Part shown: positions 54,073-64,000 of the stretch, in pieces | Numbering within the stretch: the stretch's first letter is position 1 | How the letters are laid out: every line of letters starts with the position of its first letter | NCBI GenBank assembly: GCA_963555705.1 | Contig: OY743179.1 | Location: 23,072,692-23,136,691 of the forward strand | Direction of reading: 5' to 3' | From: Ligustrum vulgare | Taxonomy: Eukaryota; Streptophyta; Magnoliopsida; Lamiales; Oleaceae | DNA length: 64,000 nucleotides | Made by a program: the position numbers and the translations under genes | Notes under the pieces: generated by a model | What the model was told of the DNA's origin: nothing | Seen by the model: only the letters and a program-made list of their open reading frames with translations | Database searches by the model: none

Positions 54073-54579
54073 GGTTGTGTTTGATAGTGAGGGTGAAATT
54101 TGAGTGGAAAGAAAATGAATTCTAGAGAATTGAATTATTGAGAATTGGATGTTTTATCTGTTTGATTGGTTTATTTTTTTAGGTGAAAAAATTGAGAATT
54201 TTTTCAATTTTTATTGTTTGATTGATATTATTTTGCATGGCGAGTAAAGCAAAATTTGACTATTTTAATTAAAAAAAAAATTATTTTTTCACACACTTGT
54301 ACTGATTATAATATTGTTAATTTTTGGGCAAAAAATAAATCAATTAACAATAATAAAAATGATCAAATGTAATGAAAATGGTTAAAGATTTTATCCGAAA
54401 AATAAAATCTACTAGGTGACTTGGACAACAAATTTCCTAAAATGAAGGAAAACCTGTTCGTGAAAGAAAAAGAAGGAAAATGAATAGCTTGAAAAATATT
54501 GTTTTTCAAACACAACAAGATGGAAAAATGCTGAAAAGTTTTTGTTTTTCCTGAAAAATATTGTGTTTCAAACACAACC
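54073..54579. mobile_element. MITE with GGTTGTGTTTGA ends
   Basis: About 507 bp, starting three bases after the preceding MITE. The ends are GGTTGTGTTTGA and its exact complement TCAAACACAACC; flanks are tac and taa, close to a 3-bp Harbinger-type duplication. Inside the right end a second cacaacaagatgg copy is seen at about 54511. Confidence 0.65.
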
Positions 54580-54835
54580 TAACATTTTTGTAATTTAATT
54601 ACTTTTTAATTCACAAGGGGCATGCACCAGCACACTTTCGATTTCCTTTGAAAATGTTTTATGAATAATGATATCTCTTAGTAGTCTTCTCTTCTTATCT
54701 CACACTTCGAAAAATTTATTTATATGGGACGTTTGTACAAAGAAAATACCAAAACATTATATCATCATTGGTCAAAATCTTATTAGTTCAAGTCCCTGTT
54801 TGACTTCAATAGTCATGTCGTTAATGTGTACTAAC
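54580..54835. other. spacer
   Basis: AT-rich, nothing recognised. Confidence 0.3.
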
Positions 54836-55256
54836 TAGGGATATCAACGAGTCGAGTCGGCTCGAGAGTCGAAGGTCAAGGGTCGAGCTTTTTTTGGTCC
54901 GAGTCGAGCCAAGTCGAAGCTCATCGTAAAAAATAAGGCTCGACTTGAGCTTTAGGCTGGAGCTTTTTCGAGTCGAGACGGGCCAAGTTGAGCCAAGTCT
55001 CGAGCTTTCAAATTTTATTTTTTTTTATAATAAAATTCTTAAAATTTTTATTGAAAATGTATATATACAACGAGTCAAACCGAGCTTGTGATTGAATTTC
55101 AATGCTCGAGCTTTTTGGACGGGCTTTTTTTTTGCTCGAGCCGAGCTAAAGCTCATCCCTGAAAAAAGCTCGACTTGAGCCGTGAGCCAAGCTGTCCAAG
55201 TTTTTTTCGAGCCGAGCCTGAGCGGCTCGAGCTTACGAGCTATTTTGCCATCTCTA
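54836..55256. mobile_element. hAT MITE, 421 bp
   Basis: The ends are TAGGGATATCAACGAG and, inward from the right, TAGAGATGGCAAAATAG; flanking 8-mers gtactaac and gtactaat match at seven of eight. The subterminal gctcgagccgagctcg-type repeats resemble those of the Ac-like transposon ends at 42790-42960, so that family could have mobilised it. Confidence 0.85.
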
Positions 55257-56583
55257 GTACTAATAATCTAATATTCAATGTAAAATTAAATTTATATATC
55301 CTACATTAAAGTATTCTCGACAATGGATAATGATTATGGATTTGTAGATAAACAACATGATGTCGTGTAATGTATTGACAAAAATTCTCCGATCTTTCTA
55401 TTTACTTTTTTGATAAACATCAACTTGTAACTTCATCTCTTATCTAATGACGTATTCGAATGGCTGATGCAATAGGGCAATTTGGTGTATTGAGTGACAA
55501 GCATCACATTAAAATTTGACTCATATATTTTTTTCCTTCAATATGGCTTATGCATTTCATAAAACGTTGTCAACAAGAATTAGGGTGAGGTCGGATGGTT
55601 CAATTCGGGTATCTCAAGAATCGAAATCGAACCATACTTTTCGGTTCTTGTAAAATGAAACCATTTGGTTCCATTAAATCGCAAGAACCAAATTAGAACC
55701 AATCATTCAGTTTTGGTTCGATTTCGGTTCCAATTCGGTTCTACAATAATAATGATTTTTCGAGGATCTTACCGAGGAGTATCAAGTCCTCGGGAAGCGA
55801 GCCAATAATCTGAAATAAACTTCTACCGAATATACCAAGACAAAAGATTTCAAAAATCATTTCACCCCGAAGAAAGTATAAGATTTTCCATGAAATAGAA
55901 TATATTCATAAATCAAAATAAGAAACAAATAGCATATAAGGTTTTTTTAGCATGTAAGAAGTCATAAATTTGTATGGTAAACTTGTGGGATGAATTATGA
56001 GTTTTAAATGCATCATTATTAATTATTTTATATTTGTATTTAAATATTTAATTAACTCCATCGTGATCATTTACAACTGACTTATTAATAAGTTAGTCTC
56101 ATTCTATTTTCATATATTAAGAATTTCAATCCAAGTATGAAGTTAAATATTACAATGAGTTAGAGACGTAACGAATTTCATAAAAAGAACTTAATCATTT
56201 TCATTTTATCAAAAAAAAAAAAAAATTGTAAATTCTTTTGATTTTTAGTTTTAGGGGAACCAATTTAAACCATAAAAAAATAAGCAAGAATAAAAAACTT
56301 GGTTCCAACTTCGATTTTTCGGTTCTAAAGACGGAATCGAAAATCGAACCGTGAACCAATTAGCTAAAAATACTTCGATCAGCTTCCTCAGCACGAGTTC
56401 TCGTTGCTCGTCTCCTTGTTATTGCTTCTTCTATTCCTTCGTCTCCTTCACAACTTTCTAGACAATTACCATAAATTTCTTGCAACTTCACACGGGACAT
56501 CTAGATACAAGACATGATCCTCTTGCATCACGCTTCTTTATTATATTATTATAGAAAAACTCCAAAAAATTCATTCAATAAAA
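55257..56583. other. non-genic; probable hAT-like remnant 55584-56370
   Basis: 55584-55745 carries repeated ttcggttc, atcgaacc and gaaccatt motifs, and 56300-56365 carries their complements (cggttctaaag, atcgaaaatcgaacc). This is the subterminal style of another hAT MITE, but the ends are eroded. Otherwise no gene. Confidence 0.4.
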
Positions 56584-57124
56584 TTCTCTAGAACTGACCT
56601 CCACAAGGTTCTCCATGTTTACGCAAATCATTTAAAAGTCCTACCAAATTAGCAGGTAAACCACCTTTACTGGTAGCTAAGTTAGTTTTTGGTTGCAATA
56701 TTACTCGTGTCTGGCAATTGACCTCTTTGTATCTCACATACGCGTATTGTTTCATACACCTTTGACCCCTCGCATATAGTATCAAGTATGTTATTCATCT
56801 TGGCCCCCAGGACACATCTCCAAGTGGCAAAGGGGATGGGTGGTAAGTGCTCAGCGCGGCTGTGTGCTTGGTTCGATTCCCCGCAAGGTGGAATTGGCCT
56901 TGTGGCAAGCGGGAGTTATTGAGCGTTTCTCATGCTTACCATAAGCCCTTCCACCCTGGCTCCTTGGAGGCATAACCTGGATTTACCTTCCCGAACCAAT
57001 GGCCTTGGGCGTGGTCGGTTCGGGCCCTCAGGGTGTGGGCTACACCTTTTTTTTTTTTTAAGTATGTTATGCATCTTGCACACACTCCTAACGCATCAAT
57101 CAAAGCGTAATATATCACTACCAA
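56584..57124 (-). pseudogene. unrecognised reading frame interrupted by a SINE
   Basis: On the minus strand a frame runs from 57124 (VVIYYALIDALGVCARC) to the SINE and resumes as RGQRCMKQYAYVRYKEV, then SKGGLPANLVGLLNDLRKH, with a stop at 56588. If the SINE and one target copy are removed the frame is open for about 80 codons. I do not recognise the protein and a chance frame is possible. Confidence 0.25.
56803..57059 (+). mobile_element. tRNA-derived SINE, 257 bp
   Basis: An internal RNA polymerase III promoter is present: an A box-like tggcaaagggg (56825-56835) and a perfect B box ggttcgattcc (56870-56880). The 3' end is a T-run (57047-57059), as in Au-type plant SINEs. The flanks are 19-bp target duplications, AAGTATGTTATTCATCTTG (56784-56802) and the same with one mismatch (57060-57078). 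The tRNA-unrelated body is GC-rich (ggcgtggtcggttcgggccc). This is a SINE and not a tRNA gene, since no cloverleaf can be drawn beyond the boxes. Confidence 0.92.
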
Positions 57125-57167
57125 GCTGACAAGTCTAGCTAAGCACCAACATTTACAAATCTGTACA

Positions 57168-57830
57168 ACTTTTAAAAGTCCCTTAAAGAGAGAAATTTTT
57201 TTGAATTATTTTACCCTCGCGTCTTTTTAATAATTTCATATCTACCCTTAGTTTTAATTAATTTACATTTTTAATATTTTTTTTTTATTTTCGTATTTTC
57301 AAGAAAAATATTTTTCATACATTTACAATCTAAACAACTCACTTTCTCACTAATTTTTTTTTAAATAAAACCAATAACTTTCATATAATTTATAGTTTCT
57401 AATACGACATTCAATTAATAAGAGAAAAAGAAAAAATGTGTACTTGAATTAATTTTTTTACATGCATATAATAATTTAAAAAAAAAAGAAAAAAAACTAC
57501 TTTTAAAAGGCCTTAAAGGGAGAAACTTTTTTTAACCCTATGACCTTTTGATAATATCATAATTATCATTAATTTTAATTAATGTACAACTTTTTAACAT
57601 TTTTTAAATTTTATAAACGAATTGTTGATAAAAATAATTTTCATATATTTAAAATCTAAACTATTCGCTTTCACACTAAAAATCTTTTAAATAAAACTAA
57701 CAACTCTCAAATAATTTAAAGTTCATAAACATCCTTCAACTAATATGAGAAAAAAAATTGTATATTCCTTGAATTAATTTTTTTACTTGTATAACAAAAG
57801 AAAATAAAAATAAAAATAAAAAATAAAAAA
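57168..57830. repeat. two tandem ~331-bp repeats
   Basis: Units start at 57168 (acttttaaaagtcccttaaa) and 57499 (acttttaaaaggccttaaag). Both carry in order ttttaattaat, cattt/acaatctaaac, ctttcacactaa, aaataaaacyaa, aagagaaaaa and ttgaattaattttttta. Divergence is roughly a fifth. No coding capacity. Confidence 0.85.
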
Positions 57831-59007
57831 ATCATTTTCACCTTCTATATTAAACATTTTATTTCTATTAGTCATATACAAATTTTAAGTTTCTCTGTCA
57901 AATATTAAATTGACACTGATTATATTATCACCATACCTATAAAAATAGAGTTTCGTGAAGATTCACTTCTTTATTCAAAAAGCTAATAATTGAAGTATGA
58001 TTTGTGCCGCATTGTGTCATTATATAATTTATTCTGCTCAAGTTCTACTTATCAGGTAAGCAATGGCTTTCTCTTGCTTATTTATTAACATATTGGAATC
58101 AATTGCATAGGCGCACATAGTGTATCTATTTTTATTTCCTTAATTGAGAATTTCAGTTGTATTTTTTACATTTTTAGACAGCGTGAATATTTTGATATCT
58201 AATTATGATCTGCATTTGTAAGTTAAAGCATTATTTGTAGCTTTATAATCAGTTAAAAACCCTCCTTTTCAAGCATGTTTAAAAGGTAAATCATTATCAT
58301 ATTTTGTCGATCAATCTTGAAATGGGCATAACTTTTGATTTGACCGTTGGATCGAGCTGAAATTTAGATATGTTGTCCAGCATGAGGAGTTCTAAAGCAT
58401 ATCAATGACAAAGCCCATTGGCATCACCGAATTTTCCAAAATCCAATGGGAAAGGCCTCCAATTTAGCTTTTAAGTTCGTCTAGAACAAGTTTTCTAGTT
58501 TTATTTGTTTTCCTTTTCTTATTTCATTTCCCATTTTGATTCTAATTAGGACTATTTGGTTATCCTCATGTAAAAGGAGCCTTTTTAATTTGTTTTGATA
58601 CACAATTTGATTGACAAATACAAACTATATTGTTTCTTGAATTCAAAAGTATTCAAGATTTGAGTTCTTGATTTTTTCTGGAATTGATTAATGTTTGTAG
58701 TCAATTTTATACTTCTTGCTACATTAGTAATTGTATCATTTGGAGAGAAGTTTATTCTTGTAAATTTCTCATTTCAAATAGGCTTACTTCAAATAGAAAA
58801 TTTCAGTTTATTTGTAATTTTTTAATCACTATTGGGTATAATCTTGGTATCTAAATAATTTGATGCAACATTCATTAGGGCAGATATGAAGGCCCCTAAT
58901 GGATCAATTTTAATGGAATAAGATATTTCTTTTTGTATGCTTTGTAAGTCTATGTTAATGTACATGCTTGTGATAAAGATAATACTGATTTGGCAGTAAA
59001 TACAACT
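57831..59007. other. upstream region of the CACTA transposase
   Basis: No gene is recognised. It may include the 5' part of the CACTA element, but no CACTA terminus was found. 58315-58470 (atgggcataacttttgattt to caatgggaaagg) has balanced composition and may be an exon or element piece I cannot assign. Confidence 0.3.
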
Positions 59008-62000
59008 ATGGATAAAAGCTGGGTAAATTTAGATCACAAATCAGATGAATGTAGAGATAAGTTGGATTTTTTTTTTTTTGAATGAAGCTTTTTCCAAATC
59101 TACTCGAAAAGATAAAATCTTATCTCCATGTAAGAAATGCTGCAACCATTATTTCAATGATAGAGTTAATGTTGGTGGTCATCTTCTATGGCAAGGAATG
59201 GATCCCTTTATATGACGGGTCGTTGGATACAACATGGAGAACCGTATTTAGATCAAGCTAATGAAAGTCAGCCTTATATAGATTCAGTTGAAAATATGGA
59301 AACAAATATTAATGACGAAGGAGGAGGAGGTGAAATGAGTGTATTCCTTAATGAAACATTTGTGCAACCCTTGATTGGACAAAGTGTTAGTTCATCAAGT
59401 TTGCCTTCTATTTTTGAAGGTCAAACTCCCGAGGCCGAACGTTTTTACAAGTAGCTGAATGAAGCTAATAAGGAGTTGTATCCTGGCAGTAAGCATAAGA
59501 AATTAAATGCAATTGTGAAATTGTACCATATCAAGTGTTTGGGAAATGTGAGCAATAGGATTTTCTCCATATTTCTAGAGGCATTTCAAGATATATTGCC
59601 TGAAGGAGATTGTATGCCAAAGTCAACTGCACAAGCCAAGAAATTTATTGATGATTTGGGTCTCAACTATGAAAAGATCGATGCTTTTCCAAATGACTGT
59701 ATGTTATTCTGGAAAGATACATCACACATGAATGTCTGCTCCTGTAGTGGTGCTTCAGGATACAAAGTCGATAAAGGCGATGACAGTGCCAGTAAGCAAG
59801 TATAAGCTAAAGTACTTCGCTATTTTCCGCTAATTCCTAGATTGAAGAGGTTGTATATGTTGATGTTTACAGCAAAACATATGAGATGGCATTCGACAGT
59901 TGTTCCAATGATTGATTCATGAGGCATCCATCCAATTCTCCAGCTTGGAAACATTTAAATTCTCTATATCCTGATTTTACGTCAGAAATAAGCAATGTGC
60001 GTTTAGCACTTGCATGTGATGGGTCAATCCTTTTTCAAACATAAGTAATAAATATAGCACTTGGCCAGTCATGATCTCAGTTTATAATTTACCTCCATGG
60101 ATGTGTATGAAGCAGTTTTATTTGTTTGTCTTTGTTAATTCCAGGACTTTGTGAGCCTGGAAATGACATTGTCGTGTACGTGCAACCGCTAATAGACGAG
60201 TTAAAATATTTCTGGGAGATCGGCACAAGTACGTATGATGTGTTTCTAATCAAACATTCAATATGAGGGCAGCTGTTTTGTGGATTATTAATGAATTACC
60301 TGGATGTGCTAACATGTTGGGATGGAGTACATCAGGAAAGCTTGCATGTCCACATTGTAATCACCAGACATGTTATGTGTGCTTACCAAATTGTAAAAAT
60401 CAAGGTTATTTGGATAATCGAAGATTTTTACCCATCACACATAGGTTTCGAAATGATGCAATCTTATCCAATGGCAAGCGTGAGAAAGATTTAGCACACA
60501 AACCGTTGATTGGAATGGATTGTTTAAGGAACTGTCCACATTGAGTTTCATATTTGGTAAAATGCCAACTACAAAGCCTGTAATTGGACAAAAAAGCAAA
60601 GGACTATAATGCTACAAGAGAACCAAGAGTTATTGAACCATGGAAGAAGAAAAGCACAATTTTCACTCTACCTTATTGGAAACATCTTATGATACGACAT
60701 AATATTGACGTGATGCATTTGGAGAAAAATATAAGCGAAAATATTTTAGGAACATTACTTGGTACCTCAAAAAAGGGAAAAGATGGACTTGAAGCTCGTG
60801 CTGACCTTTAATTTTTAAAAATAAGAAAAGCACTCCAACCCATTCGTGAAGGAAATCGGACATACATAACTCCAGCAATATTTTTCATGACCAATGAAGA
60901 AAAAATGTTGTTCTACAAAGTGTTGTCGAAGGTGCGTGTTCCTGATGGATACTTAACTAATATTGCTCAGGGTGTAGATGTGAAGGAAAAGAGGATTCAA
61001 GGTTTGAAAACTCACGACCATCATGTAATTATGTAACACTTGCTCCCACTTGCAATCAAACGAGTTTTACCTAGACCTGACACCCTTGTATTGCTTGAGT
61101 TGTGTGCAGTCTTCATAAAATTATGCAGTAAAAAGCAGTCGATTGCATCAATCAACCAATTCAAAACAATGGTGGTATTAGCCTTCAATCAAATGGAGAA
61201 AATGTTTCCACCTTCATTCTTCACCATATCTGTTCACTTAATAATTCATTTAGTTTATGAGGCTGCCATTGCTGGACCAGTACAATATCGTTGAATGTAT
61301 CCCATTTAAAGGTAATATAATATTTCTTCATTACATTAATATAATATTTCTTCATTACATTCTTAGTTATTTCAATATTTTAAATTTTTATTAATCATTT
61401 TATTGTTACGTTTTATAAAGGTATTTGCAAAAATTGAAAAGGTATGTCCGAAGCAAGAGTTATCCAGAAGGAAGTATTGCGGTAGGATATCTTGCAGAAG
61501 AGTGTGTATCATTTTGTTCAATGTATCTAAAAGGAGTTGAGACTCTTCATACTTGACATGATTGAAATGCTGATATCTCTTTGCCTCGAGGTGTCATTTG
61601 AGGCTTATCAATATTTTCGAATTCGGGTTATCATTTGGGTAAATGTACAGAGACTGATCTTGAAAAAATAGTTTGGGAACAATGTCGCACTTATGTCCTA
61701 TTCAACTGCAATGAAGTGGCTCATTTTCTAGAGTAAAATCATTATATTTAATATGAACTATATCTTTTAACTTTTCGGTCATTCAAACTGAGAATCCATT
61801 TATCTTGTTTTGACTTGCATTATGATAGAAAAAGGTTGGAGAACTACGGAGAATTCATCGACGGAAAACTATTCGAGAAGTAGAGGTTTTAAGAAATAAG
61901 GAATTCCCTACTTGGTTCAGACACCATGTTGATACCTTCTTTTTTTAATGTGTAATTATGCAAGTTATTCTCTTTTTTTTTTTAATTCATGAAATATAAT

Positions 62001-62130
62001 AATATAGAATCATTTTGGTTAGAAAATGGTCTAAGTAGGATTGTGAAGCAGTATAAGAAGTATGTTATCAATGGATGTAGGCTTAGAATTAAATCCGTGG
62101 ATGGAAGACACAAAAATCAAAAATGTTATT
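59008..62130 (+). pseudogene. CACTA (En/Spm) Tnp2-type transposase, decayed
   Basis: It starts MDKSWVNLDHKSDECRDKL and, after a poly-T frameshift, LSPCKKCCNHYFNDRVNV: the transposase-associated domain with its CxxC. The linker (59188-59805) includes YLDQANESQPYID and NANKELYPGSKHKK-like sequence. The Transposase_21 core is in pieces: VLRYFPLIPRLKRLYM, MRWHSTVVPMI, LPGCANMLGWSTSGKLACP, CLPNCKNQGYLDNRRFLP, HNIDVMHLEKNISENILGTL. The DUF4218-like part follows (61040-61294, FTISVHLIIHLVYEAAIAGP), then, after an intron-like gap, LKRYVRSKSYPEGSIAVGYL, VLFNCNEVAHFL and KKYVINGCRLRIKSVDGRH. Dozens of stops and shifts break it. It is a separate copy from the fragment at 37605. Confidence 0.9.
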
Positions 62131-62394
62131 TTTTTAACTATTATTATTATTTTTCATTACAATAGCTATTCTTTTCCCTATATATATGTTCATTTCGTAC
62201 TCAATATTCACACAAAAAAATTTCATATTGTTCCAAGTTCTCAATACTAAAATTTTTTATATTCTCCACAATTTCAATAGAATTATTTCTTCTTTTTCTT
62301 CTTCTTTGTTCCAAAATTTCACAAGTAAATTGATGGCGAAAGTAACGTGTTTGTGCCATAAGTAACTCTCGATATACTTCCACGGGAAGGATAG
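62131..62394. other. AT-rich spacer
   Basis: Between the CACTA transposase end and the FAR1-like fragment; no gene recognised. Confidence 0.3.
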
Positions 62395-62510
62395 AGATAC
62401 TTTTCTATTGATGAGGCATTCGAATTCTACAATACGTATACAAAAGCAAGTGGATTTAGCGTGTGCCATCATTGTAGTAAAAACAGAAAGGATATGGGCG
62501 AGACTTGGTG
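62395..62510 (+). pseudogene. FAR1/MULE-like DNA-binding domain fragment
   Basis: The frame reads RYFSIDEAFEFYNTYTKASG, then FSVCHHCSKNRKDMGETW, and is cut by the LTR start at 62511. The FxSxEEAxxFYNxYAxxxGFSV pattern is that of the FAR1 domain, found in FAR1/FHY3 regulators and in Mutator-like transposases. Only about 38 residues remain. Confidence 0.6.
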
Positions 62511-63599
62511 TGTAACGACCCAGGTCCCACTTAACTGGCTGTCCTGGCCGTTAGATGATGGCGTACTGTCCCCACTGTACCAACACGAGTCTTTTCAGTA
62601 TGCTTTATCCTTACTCGCACGCTCCCCCCAGAAAACTTCTCTAAACACCAAAAACAAATATAAATGATTAAGAACAACAAAAATCACAAAATAAACACAT
62701 TTTGCTTTACTCACTGATTTATGGATGAGTCTTTAGAAATTTTCCTGCATTTATATGTTATTTAAGATGCTTACTGATTGTGATGTAAATATGTGAAAAA
62801 TGGGAAGTTTTGGCTTAAAAATCTTAGAAATGGTGAAATAATAATCTGCCTACATTCTATGTTCCTTGTTTTGTATATCTAAGTGCTATAAATGTCTTTT
62901 TATGTTGAATCTATTAGAAATAAGATTTGGGTTTTCTTTTTGAAGGGCTGAAATAGGAGTTTAATTGAGATTTGATATTCTTAATATATCTAAATTCATG
63001 ATCTTAACTTGTTCATACAAGCATGCCTCAAAAGTTGATTTCTAATAATAAGGTTAATCACGCATACATGTAAATTGAGGTACAATAAGTTTATGACTTA
63101 GGAAGTAACTTAGACTTCATAAATTTACCAGAATTTCAGATTTTTGGTTAGTTGAAAATGTCTTGTATAGTGCTATTGATAGCTTCCTGCAGCTTGTTGT
63201 TTAGTATAATGTCATGCTGTTGACAGCCTCCTGTAGTTATCCGTTTTACTTGGATTGAGTATAACATTAGAAAGTGTCTTAATACTGTTTCAGATTCTTG
63301 AATAATGTTCTTTTAACAGTAAGGTATTTTCAGATTCTAAATATGGTCATTCAAGAATATTTTGATGTATTTCAGATTTATAGAATAGTTATAAGCTTCT
63401 TAGTTCAACTATATGCCTATGTACATGATTTAAAGCTGATTTCAGATTTTAATTACAGCAGCCTATGAGTTACTAAAGTCTTATAAAGCTAAAAAAAAAG
63501 TTTATTCTTGAGTATATGAGAATTTACTTGGCACACTTAGTTGCTACTACTTCTATTATGCTAATTTGAAGGAACTATACTTGCATGTATTATTGAACA
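62511..63599 (+). mobile_element. LTR of a retroelement cut by the window end
   Basis: It starts TGTAACGACCCAGGTCCC, a common start of plant Ty3/gypsy LTRs, and probably ends near attgaaca at 63599. A primer-binding site, tggtatcaaagc, follows at 63605-63616. The length is about 1.09 kb. It truncates the FAR1-like frame, so the left boundary is well supported; the right boundary rests on the primer site. Confidence 0.6.
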
Positions 63600-63604
63600 A
63601 GAAT

Positions 63605-64000
63605 TGGTATCAAAGCCCATGTTTATTGATTTTGAAGACTTGATGATATGATATTCATGCCTATCAAAAGTCCTTACCCAGGTATGCATCTTTAGTAGCT
63701 ATGTTGGTTATTATCTCTTATGTATAATCTAAATTATTAAGTTTTGTAAGAGATAGTTTAATATTGGAGATTTTGATTCATTAGTAATCTTGGGGGCAAT
63801 ACTTACCAAGGAAGGAATTAAATCTTAGACAGAGTATGAAACATAGGAGATTATTTCAACAAGTCAAGAATTATATACATGCACGAATCCTGCTTGGGGG
63901 TAGGAATTTCATTCCAATAGGTAGGAAAAAAAAAAATAGGCATTAGTCATTTCTACTTGAGATCAATGTTTAAATCATCAAACAAAAGTAGAAGGGAAAG
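63605..64000 (+). other. primer-binding site and leader of the LTR element
   Basis: tggtatcaaagc matches initiator-Met tRNA. The rest is leader before any gag; no protein is recognised before the window ends. Confidence 0.45.

Noticed and set aside
56820..56885. A tRNA gene
   Set aside because: It has A and B boxes but no cloverleaf, and lies in an element with a T-run tail and target duplications, so it is a SINE.

Overview
The window looks like nuclear DNA of a flowering plant, most likely a eudicot. It is AT-rich, has GT-AG introns, a XERICO-type RING-H2 gene and a DUF707 gene, and is dense in plant transposons (Ty1/copia, Ty3/gypsy, Helitron, hAT, CACTA, Tourist-, Stowaway- and SINE-type). 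I cannot name the species.

Only three genes look intact, all in the first 13.5 kb. They are a single-exon histidine/tryptophan-rich repeat protein (1355-2299, +), a XERICO-like RING-H2 ubiquitin ligase (2995-3441, -) and a 13-coding-exon DUF707 gene (5060-11858, -, 393 aa). The DUF707 gene probably has a 5' UTR exon near 13.36-13.44 kb. Its last intron is 3.9 kb and holds a Helitron terminus, a non-autonomous LTR retroelement carrying an antisense receptor-kinase fragment, and a hAT MITE inside that element's LTR.

From 14 to 24 kb the window is mostly non-genic: a triplicated ~400 bp repeat, a degenerate TCACAA minisatellite, a 1.4 kb hAT element with a perfect 8-bp target duplication, and a CACTA MITE full of palindromes. 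From 24.2 to 29.5 kb lies a probable Helitron with a broken RPA-like gene, interrupted by a solo LTR. From 31.8 to 38.8 kb are a deleted gypsy pol fragment, a truncated copia element split by a Tourist-like element, and a CACTA transposase tail.

From 39.3 to 43 kb is a decayed hAT transposon with its own MITE insertion. From 43.5 to 47 kb are a duplicated Stowaway block and a broken coding region that I tentatively assign to an endogenous pararetrovirus. From 48 to 52.5 kb is a decayed autonomous Helitron split by a solo gypsy LTR. It is followed by an RPL11 retropseudogene, several MITEs, a tRNA-derived SINE with 19-bp target duplications, a decayed CACTA Tnp2 transposase, a FAR1-like scrap and the start of another LTR retroelement at the right edge.

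No tRNA, rRNA or CRISPR was found. The main interest is the insertion archaeology: many element boundaries can be fixed to the base from target-site duplications or from a host reading frame that rejoins across the empty site.
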